From NCBI RefSeq assembly GCF_024498075.1, contig NZ_JANHOF010000003.1:186001-250000 (forward strand): a stretch of DNA of 64,000 nt. The letters run 5' to 3'. This document shows positions 26,971 to 35,775 of this stretch, one piece after another. The notes under the pieces were generated by a model. The model was not told the origin of the DNA. It worked only from the letters and a program-made list of their open reading frames with translations, and made no database searches. The stretch comes from Paenibacillus mendelii. Lineage in GTDB: Bacteria; Bacillota; Bacilli; Paenibacillales; Paenibacillaceae. The first letter of the stretch is position 1, and every line of letters begins with the position of its first letter. The position numbers and the translations under genes are program-made.

Positions 26971-28680
26971 ATGCATCACACGAGTCTGAAGCGGTATCTT
27001 ATCTTTGCCGCAGCAGTCATGCTTCTCTTTATGACAGCATGCAGCAGTACGACGAATAACGGGAACACGGGAGGCAAAGAAAACACGACCGACAGCCAAG
27101 AGGCTGGGAATACCGGAGAAAAGCCGGCTGAGGCCGATCCGCTTGGCAAATATGAAACTCCGATTGAAGTGACAACCGTAAGGTCACTGCCGCCATCCAT
27201 CAAGTTTGAGAAGGGTGACAGCATTGATAATAACATCTGGTACCGCTCCTATGAAGAGGAGCTGGGCATCAAGCTGATCAATAAGTGGAGCGTTCCGCAA
27301 ACCCAGTTTCAGCAAAAAATGAATGTCACCATCGCATCCGGCGATATTCCGGATATTCTGACGGTGACAGCCAATGAGCTGAAGCGTCTGGTCGATGCCG
27401 ATATGGTCGAGGACATGACGGACGTATTCGAGCAATATGCTTCGGATAAGACGAAGCAGGTCATTAACAATGATGGCGGCAATGGGATGAAGGCCTCCAC
27501 CTTCGAAGGCAAGCTGCTAGCGCTGCCGGGCGTTACCTTCACGGGCACCGGAGCGCAGATGCTGTGGATCAGGCAGGATTGGCTGAAGAAGCTTAACTTG
27601 CCGGAGCCTAAGACGATGGAGGATGTATACAAGATCGCCGAGGCCTTCGCCAATCAGGATCCGGACGGCAACAATCAGAAGGACACGATCGGGCTGGGCG
27701 GAATCAATAAGGACATGAATTCACTGATGGGCTTCTTCGAGAGCTTCCATGCGTATCCGGGCCGCTGGGTCAAGGATGAATCCGGCCAGCTGGTCTCCGG
27801 GGATATTCAGCCCGGACTCAAGCCGGCGCTGCAGAAGCTGCAGGATATGTACAAAGCAGGTCTAATCGATTCGGAGTTTGCCGTCAAGGATCAGGCCAAA
27901 GCTTACGAGCTGATTGCCGGCAACAAAACAGGCATGTTCTATTCCGGTGAGGGCGCCGTCTGGTGGCCGCTGACGGATCACTACAAGAAGGACAAGTCGG
28001 ATTGGAAGCCGTATCCGCTGATTTCCTTCGATGATCAGCCTGCCAGCACCTCCGGTGGTATCCCGGTCGGGAACTATTATGTCGTCCGCAAAGGCTTCGA
28101 GCATCCGGAAGCGCTCGTGAAGCTGCTTAATTTTGCGGTGGAGAAGCAGTATGGTCCGGAAGGGCGTCTGGACGCTTATTGGTACGGCGGGGAAAACAAG
28201 GAAATTAACGTATCCGCATTCGCGGCTGTCATCATTAGCGATCCGCTGGAGCTGATCAATATTCATCGGGGCGTTCAGGAATCCGTCGATGCCGGGAAGT
28301 ATGTCGATAATCCGATTGCCGATGTTAAGCATCACTATGATCTCTACCAAATGTGGCTGTCGGGCAAATTTGCAGACAGCAATGAGGAAGGGCAAGCCTG
28401 GTCTTCCTATAAGTGGGCCGGTCCCGGCGGCGGCATGAATGTCGTCAGCGACTATGTGAAGGATAACAGGTACTTGGTCGACGAATATACGGGACCGAGC
28501 ACGCCGACGATGACAGCGAAGAAAAGCACACTCGATAAGATGAAGCTGGAGAGCTTTACGAAAATTATTATGGGTCAATCCGATATTAGCGAGTTCGATA
28601 AGTTTGTTGCCGATTGGAAGAAATTTGGCGGGGATGCGATTACTGCCGAGGTCAATGAATGGTATAAGGCGAAGCAATAG
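26971..28680 (+). CDS. ABC transporter substrate-binding lipoprotein (LplA/YtcQ type)
   Basis: 569 aa from ATG 26971, six bases after GGGGGGA. Signal peptide with lipobox (YLIFAAAVMLLFMTAC), then a Gly/Asn/Thr linker. The mature part is a large family-1 solute-binding protein with ANQDPDGNNQKDTIGLGG, a calcium-site-like loop common in this group, and WWPLTDHYK. It captures an oligosaccharide outside the cell for the two permeases at 28753 and 29694. Confidence 0.92.
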   Translation: MHHTSLKRYLIFAAAVMLLFMTACSSTTNNGNTGGKENTTDSQEAGNTGEKPAEADPLGKYETPIEVTTVRSLPPSIKFEKGDSIDNNIWYRSYEEELGIKLINKWSVPQTQFQQKMNVTIASGDIPDILTVTANELKRLVDADMVEDMTDVFEQYASDKTKQVINNDGGNGMKASTFEGKLLALPGVTFTGTGAQMLWIRQDWLKKLNLPEPKTMEDVYKIAEAFANQDPDGNNQKDTIGLGGINKDMNSLMGFFESFHAYPGRWVKDESGQLVSGDIQPGLKPALQKLQDMYKAGLIDSEFAVKDQAKAYELIAGNKTGMFYSGEGAVWWPLTDHYKKDKSDWKPYPLISFDDQPASTSGGIPVGNYYVVRKGFEHPEALVKLLNFAVEKQYGPEGRLDAYWYGGENKEINVSAFAAVIISDPLELINIHRGVQESVDAGKYVDNPIADVKHHYDLYQMWLSGKFADSNEEGQAWSSYKWAGPGGGMNVVSDYVKDNRYLVDEYTGPSTPTMTAKKSTLDKMKLESFTKIIMGQSDISEFDKFVADWKKFGGDAITAEVNEWYKAKQ

Positions 28681-28692
28681 ACTGATGAATGG

Positions 28693-28726
28693 AGAGGAAG
28701 CGGGTCTAACGATTGGCTCGCTTCCT
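28693..28726 (+). terminator. Intra-operon hairpin after the binding-protein gene
   Basis: GGAAGCG and CGCTTCC arms followed by TTCCTTACT. Such stems after binding-protein genes usually protect the upstream mRNA and lower permease levels. Confidence 0.5.
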
Positions 28727-28752
28727 TCCTTACTCCATCTGCATAGAAAGGA

Positions 28753-29676
28753 ATGATGACGGTGCAAGCAGCGACCGTTAAGAGAAGACCTTGGAAGAAG
28801 CATCTCCCCCTGCATCTGATGCTGGTGCCTGGAATCATCCTATTGATCATGTTTCATTATATCCCGATGGCCGGAATCGTCATTGCCTTCCAGAATTTCA
28901 TTCCTACCAAAGGCTTCTTCGACTCCAAATGGGTAGGATGGGAAAACTTCGAAATGATGCTCCAGATGCCTGGGATTGGCCAGGTATTGTGGAACACGAT
29001 CTATATTGCCTTTCTGAAAATCATCTTCGGTCAAATTGCGCCGATTGTGACGGCTCTGCTGCTGAATGAAGTGCGGAAATCATCTATCAAGCGATCGGTA
29101 CAGACGCTTATCTATTTGCCGCATTTTCTCTCGTGGGTCATTCTCGGCGGGATTCTGATCGATATTCTCTCCCCCTCGCATGGCTTGCTCAATGAGGTGA
29201 TGAGCTGGTTTGGCATGAAGCCGTTATTTTTTCTGGGCAATGATAAGCTGTTTCCTTATGTATTGGTCGTCACAGATGTATGGAAGGAATTCGGGTTCGG
29301 CACGATTGTGTATCTGGCTGCACTGACCAGCATCAATCCGACCCTCTACGAAGCAGCCGTAATGGATGGTGCGGGCAGATGGAAGCAGACGATCCATGTG
29401 ACGCTGCCGGGCATGCTGCCGATCATTGTACTGCTTGCGACGCTGGGTCTCGGCGGCGTATTGAATGCGGGCTTCGATCAAGTGTTCAATCTGTATAACC
29501 CGCTGGTCTTCCGGACAGGGGATATTCTGGACACCTTCGTCTATCGGCTTGGTCTTATCGATGCCCAGTATGCGGTAGCAACAGCTGTCGGCCTGTTCAA
29601 ATCGGTGGTCTCTTTAATCTTTGTTGGAGCCTCGTACTGGCTGGCTTACCGATTAGCCGGTTACCGTATTTTCTAA
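28753..29676 (+). CDS. ABC transporter permease, LplB type
   Basis: 307 aa, six transmembrane helices, opening LPLHLMLVPGIILLIMFHYIPMAG and EAA loop TLYEAAVMDGAGRWKQTIHV. The annotated ATG has GAAAGG only two bases away; GTG at 28762 (VQAATVKRR) is an equally plausible start. Confidence 0.92.
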   Translation: MMTVQAATVKRRPWKKHLPLHLMLVPGIILLIMFHYIPMAGIVIAFQNFIPTKGFFDSKWVGWENFEMMLQMPGIGQVLWNTIYIAFLKIIFGQIAPIVTALLLNEVRKSSIKRSVQTLIYLPHFLSWVILGGILIDILSPSHGLLNEVMSWFGMKPLFFLGNDKLFPYVLVVTDVWKEFGFGTIVYLAALTSINPTLYEAAVMDGAGRWKQTIHVTLPGMLPIIVLLATLGLGGVLNAGFDQVFNLYNPLVFRTGDILDTFVYRLGLIDAQYAVATAVGLFKSVVSLIFVGASYWLAYRLAGYRIF

Positions 29677-29693
29677 GGAAAGGAAAGGCCGCC

Positions 29694-30590
29694 ATGGATA
29701 TCAATATTTCATTTGGACGTAAAGTTTTTCTGATCTGCAATAATGTATTTCTGATCGCCTTGGCCATTGTTTGCTTGCTTCCTCTCATTAACATACTCGC
29801 GCTGTCGTTTAGCTCCAGCTCGGCGGCAACGGCGGGTGAGGTCAAGCTGTGGCCGGTTGATTTTACGCTGAGCTCCTATAAGTATGCACTGTCCAAACCG
29901 GAATTTCTCCAGTCGCTTCTCGTCTCCGTGGAGCGGGTTGTGCTGGGAACGGTCATCAGTTTAGTAGTGGTCATTATTTCGGCGTATCCGCTGTCGAAGG
30001 AGCGGACGGAGTTTCCGATGCGTACCTTCTATGTATGGTTCTTCTTCGTGACGATCCTGTTCAGCGGGGGATTAATTCCGACTTACATGGTGATTCGAAA
30101 CTACCATATGCTCGATACGATCTGGGCGCTCGTGCTCCCAGGTGCCGTGGCGGTGTTTAATATCGTCCTGCTGCTCAATTTCTTTCGCGGTACGCCGAAG
30201 GAAATCCAGGAAGCTGCACTTGTTGACGGCTGCACCCATTGGAAGCTGTTGTGGAAAATCATGGTTCCGATATCGATGCCCGCACTCGCGACCATTCTGC
30301 TGTTTACCTGCGTAGGCCAGTGGAATTCCTGGTTCGATGGGCTGATCTATATGAACTCACCGACGAATTATCCGCTGCAGACGTATCTGCAGACGCTAGT
30401 TGTCAGTACGGAGCTGTTCACCGCTGGAGGCAACCTGACCGCGGAGGATATGAAGGCGCTGGCGGAGGTATCCGACCGTACAACCAAGGCTTCACAGATT
30501 TTCATGGCTGCGCTGCCTGTGCTCGTGCTCTATCCTTTTCTGCAAAAATATTTCATGAAGGGCATCGTGCTGGGCAGCGTGAAAGGCTAG
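29694..30590 (+). CDS. ABC transporter permease, LplC/YtcP type
   Basis: 298 aa with SD AAGGAAAGG, 17 bases after the previous gene. Six helices, EAA loop EIQEAALVDGCTHWKLLWKIMVPI, and the family C terminus KYFMKGIVLGSVKG. It completes the importer; the ATPase must be encoded elsewhere. Confidence 0.92.
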   Translation: MDINISFGRKVFLICNNVFLIALAIVCLLPLINILALSFSSSSAATAGEVKLWPVDFTLSSYKYALSKPEFLQSLLVSVERVVLGTVISLVVVIISAYPLSKERTEFPMRTFYVWFFFVTILFSGGLIPTYMVIRNYHMLDTIWALVLPGAVAVFNIVLLLNFFRGTPKEIQEAALVDGCTHWKLLWKIMVPISMPALATILLFTCVGQWNSWFDGLIYMNSPTNYPLQTYLQTLVVSTELFTAGGNLTAEDMKALAEVSDRTTKASQIFMAALPVLVLYPFLQKYFMKGIVLGSVKG

Positions 30591-30655
30591 CCTGACAGAC
30601 CTTCTGCATGCCGGAAGGCTAACAAAAACCAGATCGAGAACAAGAGGTGCGACAA

Positions 30656-32260
30656 ATGAAGCTTACATTGGATCAATATAAGAGTAAATTACGGGGATGT
30701 TGGATTGGCAAAAACGTTGGCGGGACGCTCGGAGCCCCTTTCGAGTGCAAACGCGGCGTGCTCGACGTGTCCTACTATACCCATGATCTGTCTCAAGGCG
30801 TTCTGCCGAACGACGACCTGGATTTGCAATTGGTATGGTTGAATGCGGTGGAGAAATACGGCAAGACGGTCAATTCCCGGATCCTGGGTGAATATTGGCT
30901 GTCGTACATTACGCCGAACTGGGCGGAATACGGCGCAGGGAAGAGCAACATGCGGATGGGGATCGTGCCTCCGCTCTCCGGCTATGTGAATAATAAATTC
31001 CGCGACAGCAACGGTGCCTATATCCGTTCGGAGATATGGGCTTGTCTCGCCCCCGGCCATCCGGATCTGGCCGTGAAATACGCCTTCGAGGATGCGGTCG
31101 TCGATCACAGCCACGAGGGTGTGTATGCCGAAGTATTCTTCGCGGCCATTCAAAGCGCTGCTTTCGTGGAGAGCGATACGTTTACGTTGATTGAGATCGG
31201 ACTCTCGTATCTGCCGGATGATTGCGGAGCGGCGAGGGCGGTACGGCTGGTCATGGAATGCTACCGCTCAGGGCTGAGCTGGCAGGAGGCGCGCATCCGG
31301 CTGCTGACGGAGCTACCAGGCAGCTTCGGCATTATCGGGATGATGCCCGATCAGCTGACGGATGAAGTTCCCGTGGGAGATATGGGCTGGGATGCGCCAA
31401 GCAATGTCGGGATTACGATCATAGGCTGGCTGTACGGAGAAGGCGACTTTGGCAAAAGCATTTGCATCGCGAATAATTGCGGCGAAGACACAGACTGTAC
31501 GGCTGCAACCGTCGGCGCCATTATGGGGATCATCGGCGAGACGGAGAGCATACCCTCGGAATGGCTGGAGCCGATCGGAGACGAGATCAAGACGTTGTGC
31601 ATCAGCTTGACCGACCAAGGCGTGCGAATTCCGAAGACGGTGACGGAGCTGACGGATCGCATTCTGAAGGTGGCGCCGATTTTCCTGGGTAGCGAGCGTT
31701 GCGACTTTGTTCATGCGGAACGAGGGTACACGATCGAAACCAAGGAAGGCAAGGACCTCTATAATCATCCGAGCCGGGTGAATTGCTGGGTTTATCGGGA
31801 AACGTCCGATTTGCTCAAGCAAAGTCCGTTTATGGTCCATTACGACTTTCAAATCTTTTCCGTCTATCTGGATTATCTCAGCGAACCTTATGTATCGGAG
31901 GATCAACCGAGAAGGTTCCGCCTTGTGCTGGACAACCAACTGTTCATGCAGCAGTGGCTGAACGTCAAGTGGCATTTGCCCGAAGGATGGACCGTATCTC
32001 CGGGACAGAACATCAGTGTGCCGCTGGAGCAGTATCATTGCAACGTCGGCTATACCGAGCTTTTCTTCGAGCTGACGCCTCTTGCTCTGAAGGAACCGCG
32101 GTATGATCTGATTATCGAGATTACGTCGGCCGGGCGGCCGACGAAGGGACTCGTTCCCGTCGTGCTGTTGAATGTGCCACAGGCAGGAGGACAAGCAATA
32201 TCCGCTGCGGAAGATCGTTCGAAGGCACCGGCAGCCCACATGATTCGTTCGATAATTTAG
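30656..32260 (+). CDS. ADP-ribosylglycohydrolase-family protein
   Basis: 534 aa from ATG 30656 after AAGAGGTG; the GTG at 30647 lies inside that site. Residues 1-345 show the family fold: RGCWIGKNVGGTLGAPFE, the metal motif LPNDDLDLQLVW (about 44-55), HSHEGVYAE, and NNCGEDTDCTAATVGAIMG (about 278-296). A C-terminal ~190-residue beta domain is extra. The gene ends the YesMN-controlled ABC operon, and the family is often found in sugar operons, so it may cleave an N- or O-glycosidic bond in the imported compound and not act on ADP-ribosylated proteins. That is inference. Confidence 0.85.
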   Translation: MKLTLDQYKSKLRGCWIGKNVGGTLGAPFECKRGVLDVSYYTHDLSQGVLPNDDLDLQLVWLNAVEKYGKTVNSRILGEYWLSYITPNWAEYGAGKSNMRMGIVPPLSGYVNNKFRDSNGAYIRSEIWACLAPGHPDLAVKYAFEDAVVDHSHEGVYAEVFFAAIQSAAFVESDTFTLIEIGLSYLPDDCGAARAVRLVMECYRSGLSWQEARIRLLTELPGSFGIIGMMPDQLTDEVPVGDMGWDAPSNVGITIIGWLYGEGDFGKSICIANNCGEDTDCTAATVGAIMGIIGETESIPSEWLEPIGDEIKTLCISLTDQGVRIPKTVTELTDRILKVAPIFLGSERCDFVHAERGYTIETKEGKDLYNHPSRVNCWVYRETSDLLKQSPFMVHYDFQIFSVYLDYLSEPYVSEDQPRRFRLVLDNQLFMQQWLNVKWHLPEGWTVSPGQNISVPLEQYHCNVGYTELFFELTPLALKEPRYDLIIEITSAGRPTKGLVPVVLLNVPQAGGQAISAAEDRSKAPAAHMIRSII

Positions 32261-32275
32261 TACGGGGGCAAAAGC

Positions 32276-32316
32276 AATGGTGGTGCAGGGAATTATTCCT
32301 GCGCCACCATTTTTTC
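32276..32316 (+). terminator. Terminator of the YesMN-ABC operon
   Basis: AATGGTGGTGCAGG pairs with CCTGCGCCACCATT (one mismatch), followed by TTTTTTC. Confidence 0.88.
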
Positions 32317-32324
32317 AATTAATC

Positions 32325-32482
32325 TCACGAATCGATACAGAAATGAGAGGATGTATCTCCTGAAGGAGCGACAGCGTTTGCCTTTGGAATCGTGAAATCT
32401 CCTTGTGGCGAGTTTACCTATTCCCATTTCACGAGTCCAACAGCAACCGGAGGGAGATACATCCCCCATACCATGATCGATA
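32325..32482. repeat. 158-bp structured repeat, copy 1
   Basis: Bounded by TCACGAATCGATA and ATGATCGATA. Outer 12-bp inverted arms GGATGTATCTCC (32349-32360) and GGAGATACATCC (32453-32464), inner 15-bp arms TTGGAATCGTGAAAT and ATTTCACGAGTCCAA with one mismatch. The nested stems would form a long rod. No coding potential. Confidence 0.85.
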
Positions 32483-32512
32483 TAGAATGTAAGAGGCTGG
32501 GTAGTTTTACTT

Positions 32513-32669
32513 TCACGAATCGATAAAGATAAGAGAGGGTGTATCTCCTGAAGGAGCGCCAGCGTTTGCCTTTGGAATCGTGAAATCTCCTTGCGGCGAG
32601 CTTACCTATCCAATTTCACGAGTCCAACAGCAACCGGAGGGAGATACATCCCCAATACCATGATCGATA
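32513..32669. repeat. 157-bp structured repeat, copy 2
   Basis: Direct copy of 32325-32482 at about 90% identity, 30 bases away. Stem pairing is kept. It ends 32 bases before the broken beta-helix gene. Confidence 0.85.
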
Positions 32670-32701
32670 GAGTCTGTTAAAAGGCTATCTTTGGCAATTG
32701 G

Positions 32702-33034
32702 CTACGGAGTATTCGATAACCGAATGTAGTCAACATTCATGGTTCCTGTCGTCGAGAACGGATCGAAGCGCAGCTGCTTGATCGTACCGGTCCATAAGGA
32801 ATTCGCGCCCATATCAATCGTGTATTCGGTGTATCCGCTCATCGAAGCCCCTGTCGTGAAGGTAACGGACTTGGCTTCGTTCCATGCCGTATTCGAGGTC
32901 GTCGTGAAGAAAAACTTAGCGCCGGTATCACTCGTATTGTTCTTCAGCTTGATTTTCATGTAACGGTAGCTCGATGCCATATTCATCGTATCCGGTCCAA
33001 TGGAATAGGGATCACCACCGCTGGAATTAATCGT
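32702..33034 (-). pseudogene. C-terminal carbohydrate-binding module cut off by an in-frame stop
   Basis: Same frame as the gene at 33035-34969, continuing directly past its TAG (33035-33037). It reads TINSSGGDPYSIGPDTMNM and onward to a stop at 32702. The module (NTAWNEAKSVTF, LWTGTIKQLRFDP, NVDYIRL) matches the second module of the two DUF5722-type proteins nearby (TWNNAKTKQF, WAGTIKQFRIL, IAIDEIRF). It has no ribosome site of its own. Confidence 0.7.
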
Positions 33035-34969
33035 CTAGGATCCTCCGGCCACGGTGCTGCTCATCTGATTCGTATTGGCCCAGCCCTCTCTGTAGCCGCT
33101 GGTATTGAAATCCCATTCCTTAGCGAGGTTAGTGGCAGTGGTATAAGCTACGGCCGGCGTCCAGCTGGTGTTGTCGTACTGATTAGCGCCAGCTGCGCCG
33201 CTCGTAATTTCGAAACGAATGAGATCGCCTGCACTAACCGTAATATTATTCAAACTGGATTCCACGCCGAACATGTTGTTATAATTCACGGTTTGCGATC
33301 CGCTTGCCGGCCAAATTTGGGTACCGTTCTTCGTAATCCGTGCCGCAACCCCATCTCCGCCTGTCGTGACCGACTTTAGAATACGCCCGCGGATACTGAC
33401 CGTTCCCGTAACCGGTGCCTTCCACACGCGAGCTGTAATAGATGCTGTACCTGCATCCGGATGCATGCCAAATCGGCCGATCTGCGGTACATTAACCGTG
33501 CTTGACGGCATCCACAGTTCCTTCGTGCTGTCATAGTAGCCGAGGTTGTTCCAGGCTGTGCCGTTGTAGTGCTGATAGAACCAATTGTTCTCGCCTTGCG
33601 TGCCGGTGAATTGGTAGGAGGAATGATAGATGCTGGATGGAACCGCTATGGCGAGGTTGTTACTTTGTATAAAGCCGCTGTAATTCGCGCCGTCCTGATA
33701 CAAGAAGTTTCTTGGCTCATAGTAGAAATTGTCGCGAATCACGCCTGTCGGCGTATCCGAAGTGCCTGCACGCCGGAAGGAGCCATCGCCGTTGTTTATG
33801 AAGGAGTTCCCGGCCGCTACACTGTTCGTTTCCAGCCCCAATCCGGGATGAATCGCCAGATACGATATCCCTGCTCCCGCATTGTTGGCGATGTAGTTAT
33901 TATTGATTTGCAGGTTGTTCGTGCAGCATTCATAGTCGAAGGCGACCCGGTCGGGTGATAATTGGCTGGAATTGCTGGGATTTGTCGTGTACGGAACGCC
34001 GGTGAAGATGCTGTTCAGAATGTAGGTATCTTCAACGAACGCCATATAGAGGGCGGCTGTTCCGGTTGCGGAGAAGCAGGCTGCATTGTTATGGAAGTTG
34101 GAGTCGATTAAGGTAAGATATCGTACGGAGGTTAGTCTTACGTTGTCGTCGCAGCCCGTTGCCGTTCCGCCGCCTGCATCATTATCATAGAAATGGAGAT
34201 TCTTCATGATAATATTCTCGGCTGCTTTATGCCCGGTTGCGACCATGTAGGCTGAATTGTACCAGTCAATCGAGATCGTATCGAGGTTACGCGTCCCAAC
34301 GATACTATCGAACGTCACGTTATTGACAATATACGTGCTGGCGGGATGGCCGCTGTCGAAGGTCTTGGAGGTGAATTCAATGCCTGCCGAGTTCCAGATG
34401 GCATCGCCTGTCACATTATTGCCGCTCCCGGATCCCTGATGAATACCCTTGATGTCATGGAAGAACAAGTCGGTGAAAAATAAATTCGTATGGCCCGCCG
34501 TAGAGAACGTAACGAGTATGCCTGTACCAGCTTGGCCAATCTCAAGATTGTTAATTTTCCAAAAGCTTGGATTGCTCAGCTTAATGGCTCGATCCGATTC
34601 CAGGCCGTTACGTATAATCTTAGCTTTGTCCGATCCGCCATAGCTGCTGATTTCGATAAAGCTTGAAGCGGTGCCTTGACCGGTCACAGTCAGCTGTTGA
34701 TTGCAGGTGACGCCGCTCTTAAGCAGCACCCGGTCTCCTGCGGATAGCGTCCCGATCGCATTAATATCGGCGAAGCCCTGATAAGGGGAGGCCAGAGTGC
34801 CTGTGCCGTTCACGGCTGCCGAGCAGTCTACATAATAATCCGCTGCTTTGGCCGTTGCGCTGGTGAATAGAAATGCACAAATAAAGGCGATCACAAGAAA
34901 AGAAGCTTTCAATACGAATAGGGACAAGCGTCCGTGCTGCTTGAATATCGGCAAGTCGTTTTCACGCAT
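33035..34969 (-). CDS. Secreted right-handed beta-helix protein, truncated by a nonsense codon
   Basis: 644 aa from ATG 34969 (SD GAGGGAAC); a further Met at 35041 has no ribosome site. Signal peptide at about residues 15-43 (LFVLKASFLVIAFICAFLFTS, cleaved after AKA). The start of the mature part, YYVDCSAAVNGTGTLASPYQG, and repeated short strands with Asn ladders (NNVTFDSIVG, IIMKNLHFYDN, NNYIANNAGAG) form a parallel beta-helix like polysaccharide lyases. From about 500 a C1q/TNF-like beta-sandwich follows, then WDFNTSGYREGW begins a binding module that breaks at TAG 33035. GGS-TAG-TI looks like GGSWTI with TGG changed to TAG. The catalytic part is intact, so the protein may still work without its module. 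Confidence 0.75.
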   Translation of the reverse strand: MRENDLPIFKQHGRLSLFVLKASFLVIAFICAFLFTSATAKAADYYVDCSAAVNGTGTLASPYQGFADINAIGTLSAGDRVLLKSGVTCNQQLTVTGQGTASSFIEISSYGGSDKAKIIRNGLESDRAIKLSNPSFWKINNLEIGQAGTGILVTFSTAGHTNLFFTDLFFHDIKGIHQGSGSGNNVTGDAIWNSAGIEFTSKTFDSGHPASTYIVNNVTFDSIVGTRNLDTISIDWYNSAYMVATGHKAAENIIMKNLHFYDNDAGGGTATGCDDNVRLTSVRYLTLIDSNFHNNAACFSATGTAALYMAFVEDTYILNSIFTGVPYTTNPSNSSQLSPDRVAFDYECCTNNLQINNNYIANNAGAGISYLAIHPGLGLETNSVAAGNSFINNGDGSFRRAGTSDTPTGVIRDNFYYEPRNFLYQDGANYSGFIQSNNLAIAVPSSIYHSSYQFTGTQGENNWFYQHYNGTAWNNLGYYDSTKELWMPSSTVNVPQIGRFGMHPDAGTASITARVWKAPVTGTVSIRGRILKSVTTGGDGVAARITKNGTQIWPASGSQTVNYNNMFGVESSLNNITVSAGDLIRFEITSGAAGANQYDNTSWTPAVAYTTATNLAKEWDFNTSGYREGWANTNQMSSTVAGGS

Positions 34970-35593
34970 AACCGTTCCCTCTTTTCTATGATTGGTATGG
35001 GTGTGCGATGTGCGGCAAGCCTCCCGCTTGCCAGGCACCAAATCAGTGAAGCCCTCCCTCTCCTAAGTGAATGATTAGCAGGCAGCCTCCCTTCCCTATC
35101 CTTGATACACATGGAAGCGGTTACCATGTGCTCTCCTTTACTCTAGTCCTCTTTCATAAATACTTCAATAGAAAAAGATCCTCCGGACCGGATTCATCTT
35201 CTGGTCAGCGTGAAGCCGGCCGGCTGGCGCAATGTTCAGCGGTCTGTTATCGATTTCCTGATTTAGATATAGAAGAGTGAAGAAGTAAGCAAATAGAAGC
35301 AGGATATCCGTCCTATTTCATGTCGGAGAATGGTGTCGAAGATTGGTAAAATAATAATTTATATCTGTTTTTATGACGAAATATATCATTTAATTATCCA
35401 TTTTTAGGAATAAAGATATGAAATAAAGAAGAATATGTAATTGATATAATTTGTCGATTCTCCAAGGTATATGCTGGGTCTGAAGGATGATTATCATGAA
35501 TTAATGCTGAAATTCATAGAGTTTATCTGGTTTTTCGGGGATTCAATAGGAGGATAATGCTGCGAAAATACTTGAAAAATCAAAATTAATAGA
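34970..35593. other. Intergenic region upstream of the first DUF5722-type gene
   Basis: About 620 bases with no gene. At 35012-35033 a hairpin (GGCAAGC/GCTTGCC) lies in the leader of the minus-strand beta-helix gene. From 35280 the sequence turns very AT-rich up to the promoter at 35594. No riboswitch is recognised. Confidence 0.6.
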
Positions 35594-35622
35594 TTGTTTT
35601 AATATACCATTTATAATAATAT
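35594..35622 (+). promoter_or_regulatory. SigA-type promoter of first DUF5722-type gene
   Basis: TTGTTT, 17-base spacer, TAATAT. The same block, including spacer TAATATAC and the downstream GTATACGTAAT, stands before the paralogue at 40448. Conservation of the palindromic GTATAC just after the -10 box suggests a common operator. Confidence 0.6.
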
Positions 35623-35775
35623 GTATACGTAATAGTAAAATAATAGTAAAAGGGCGGTGATCCGCAGGATATAGAGCTTAATCATGATCTTAATCCCATT
35701 AAAGAATTCTTTGGCGGATTAAGTAACGCACAGCCAGTGGAAGTAAGAAAATGCGTGTAACGGAGGTTAGTAAGT

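Noticed and set aside
34990..35060. Riboswitch in the leader of the beta-helix gene
   Set aside because: Only one simple hairpin; no conserved core of a known riboswitch class could be matched.
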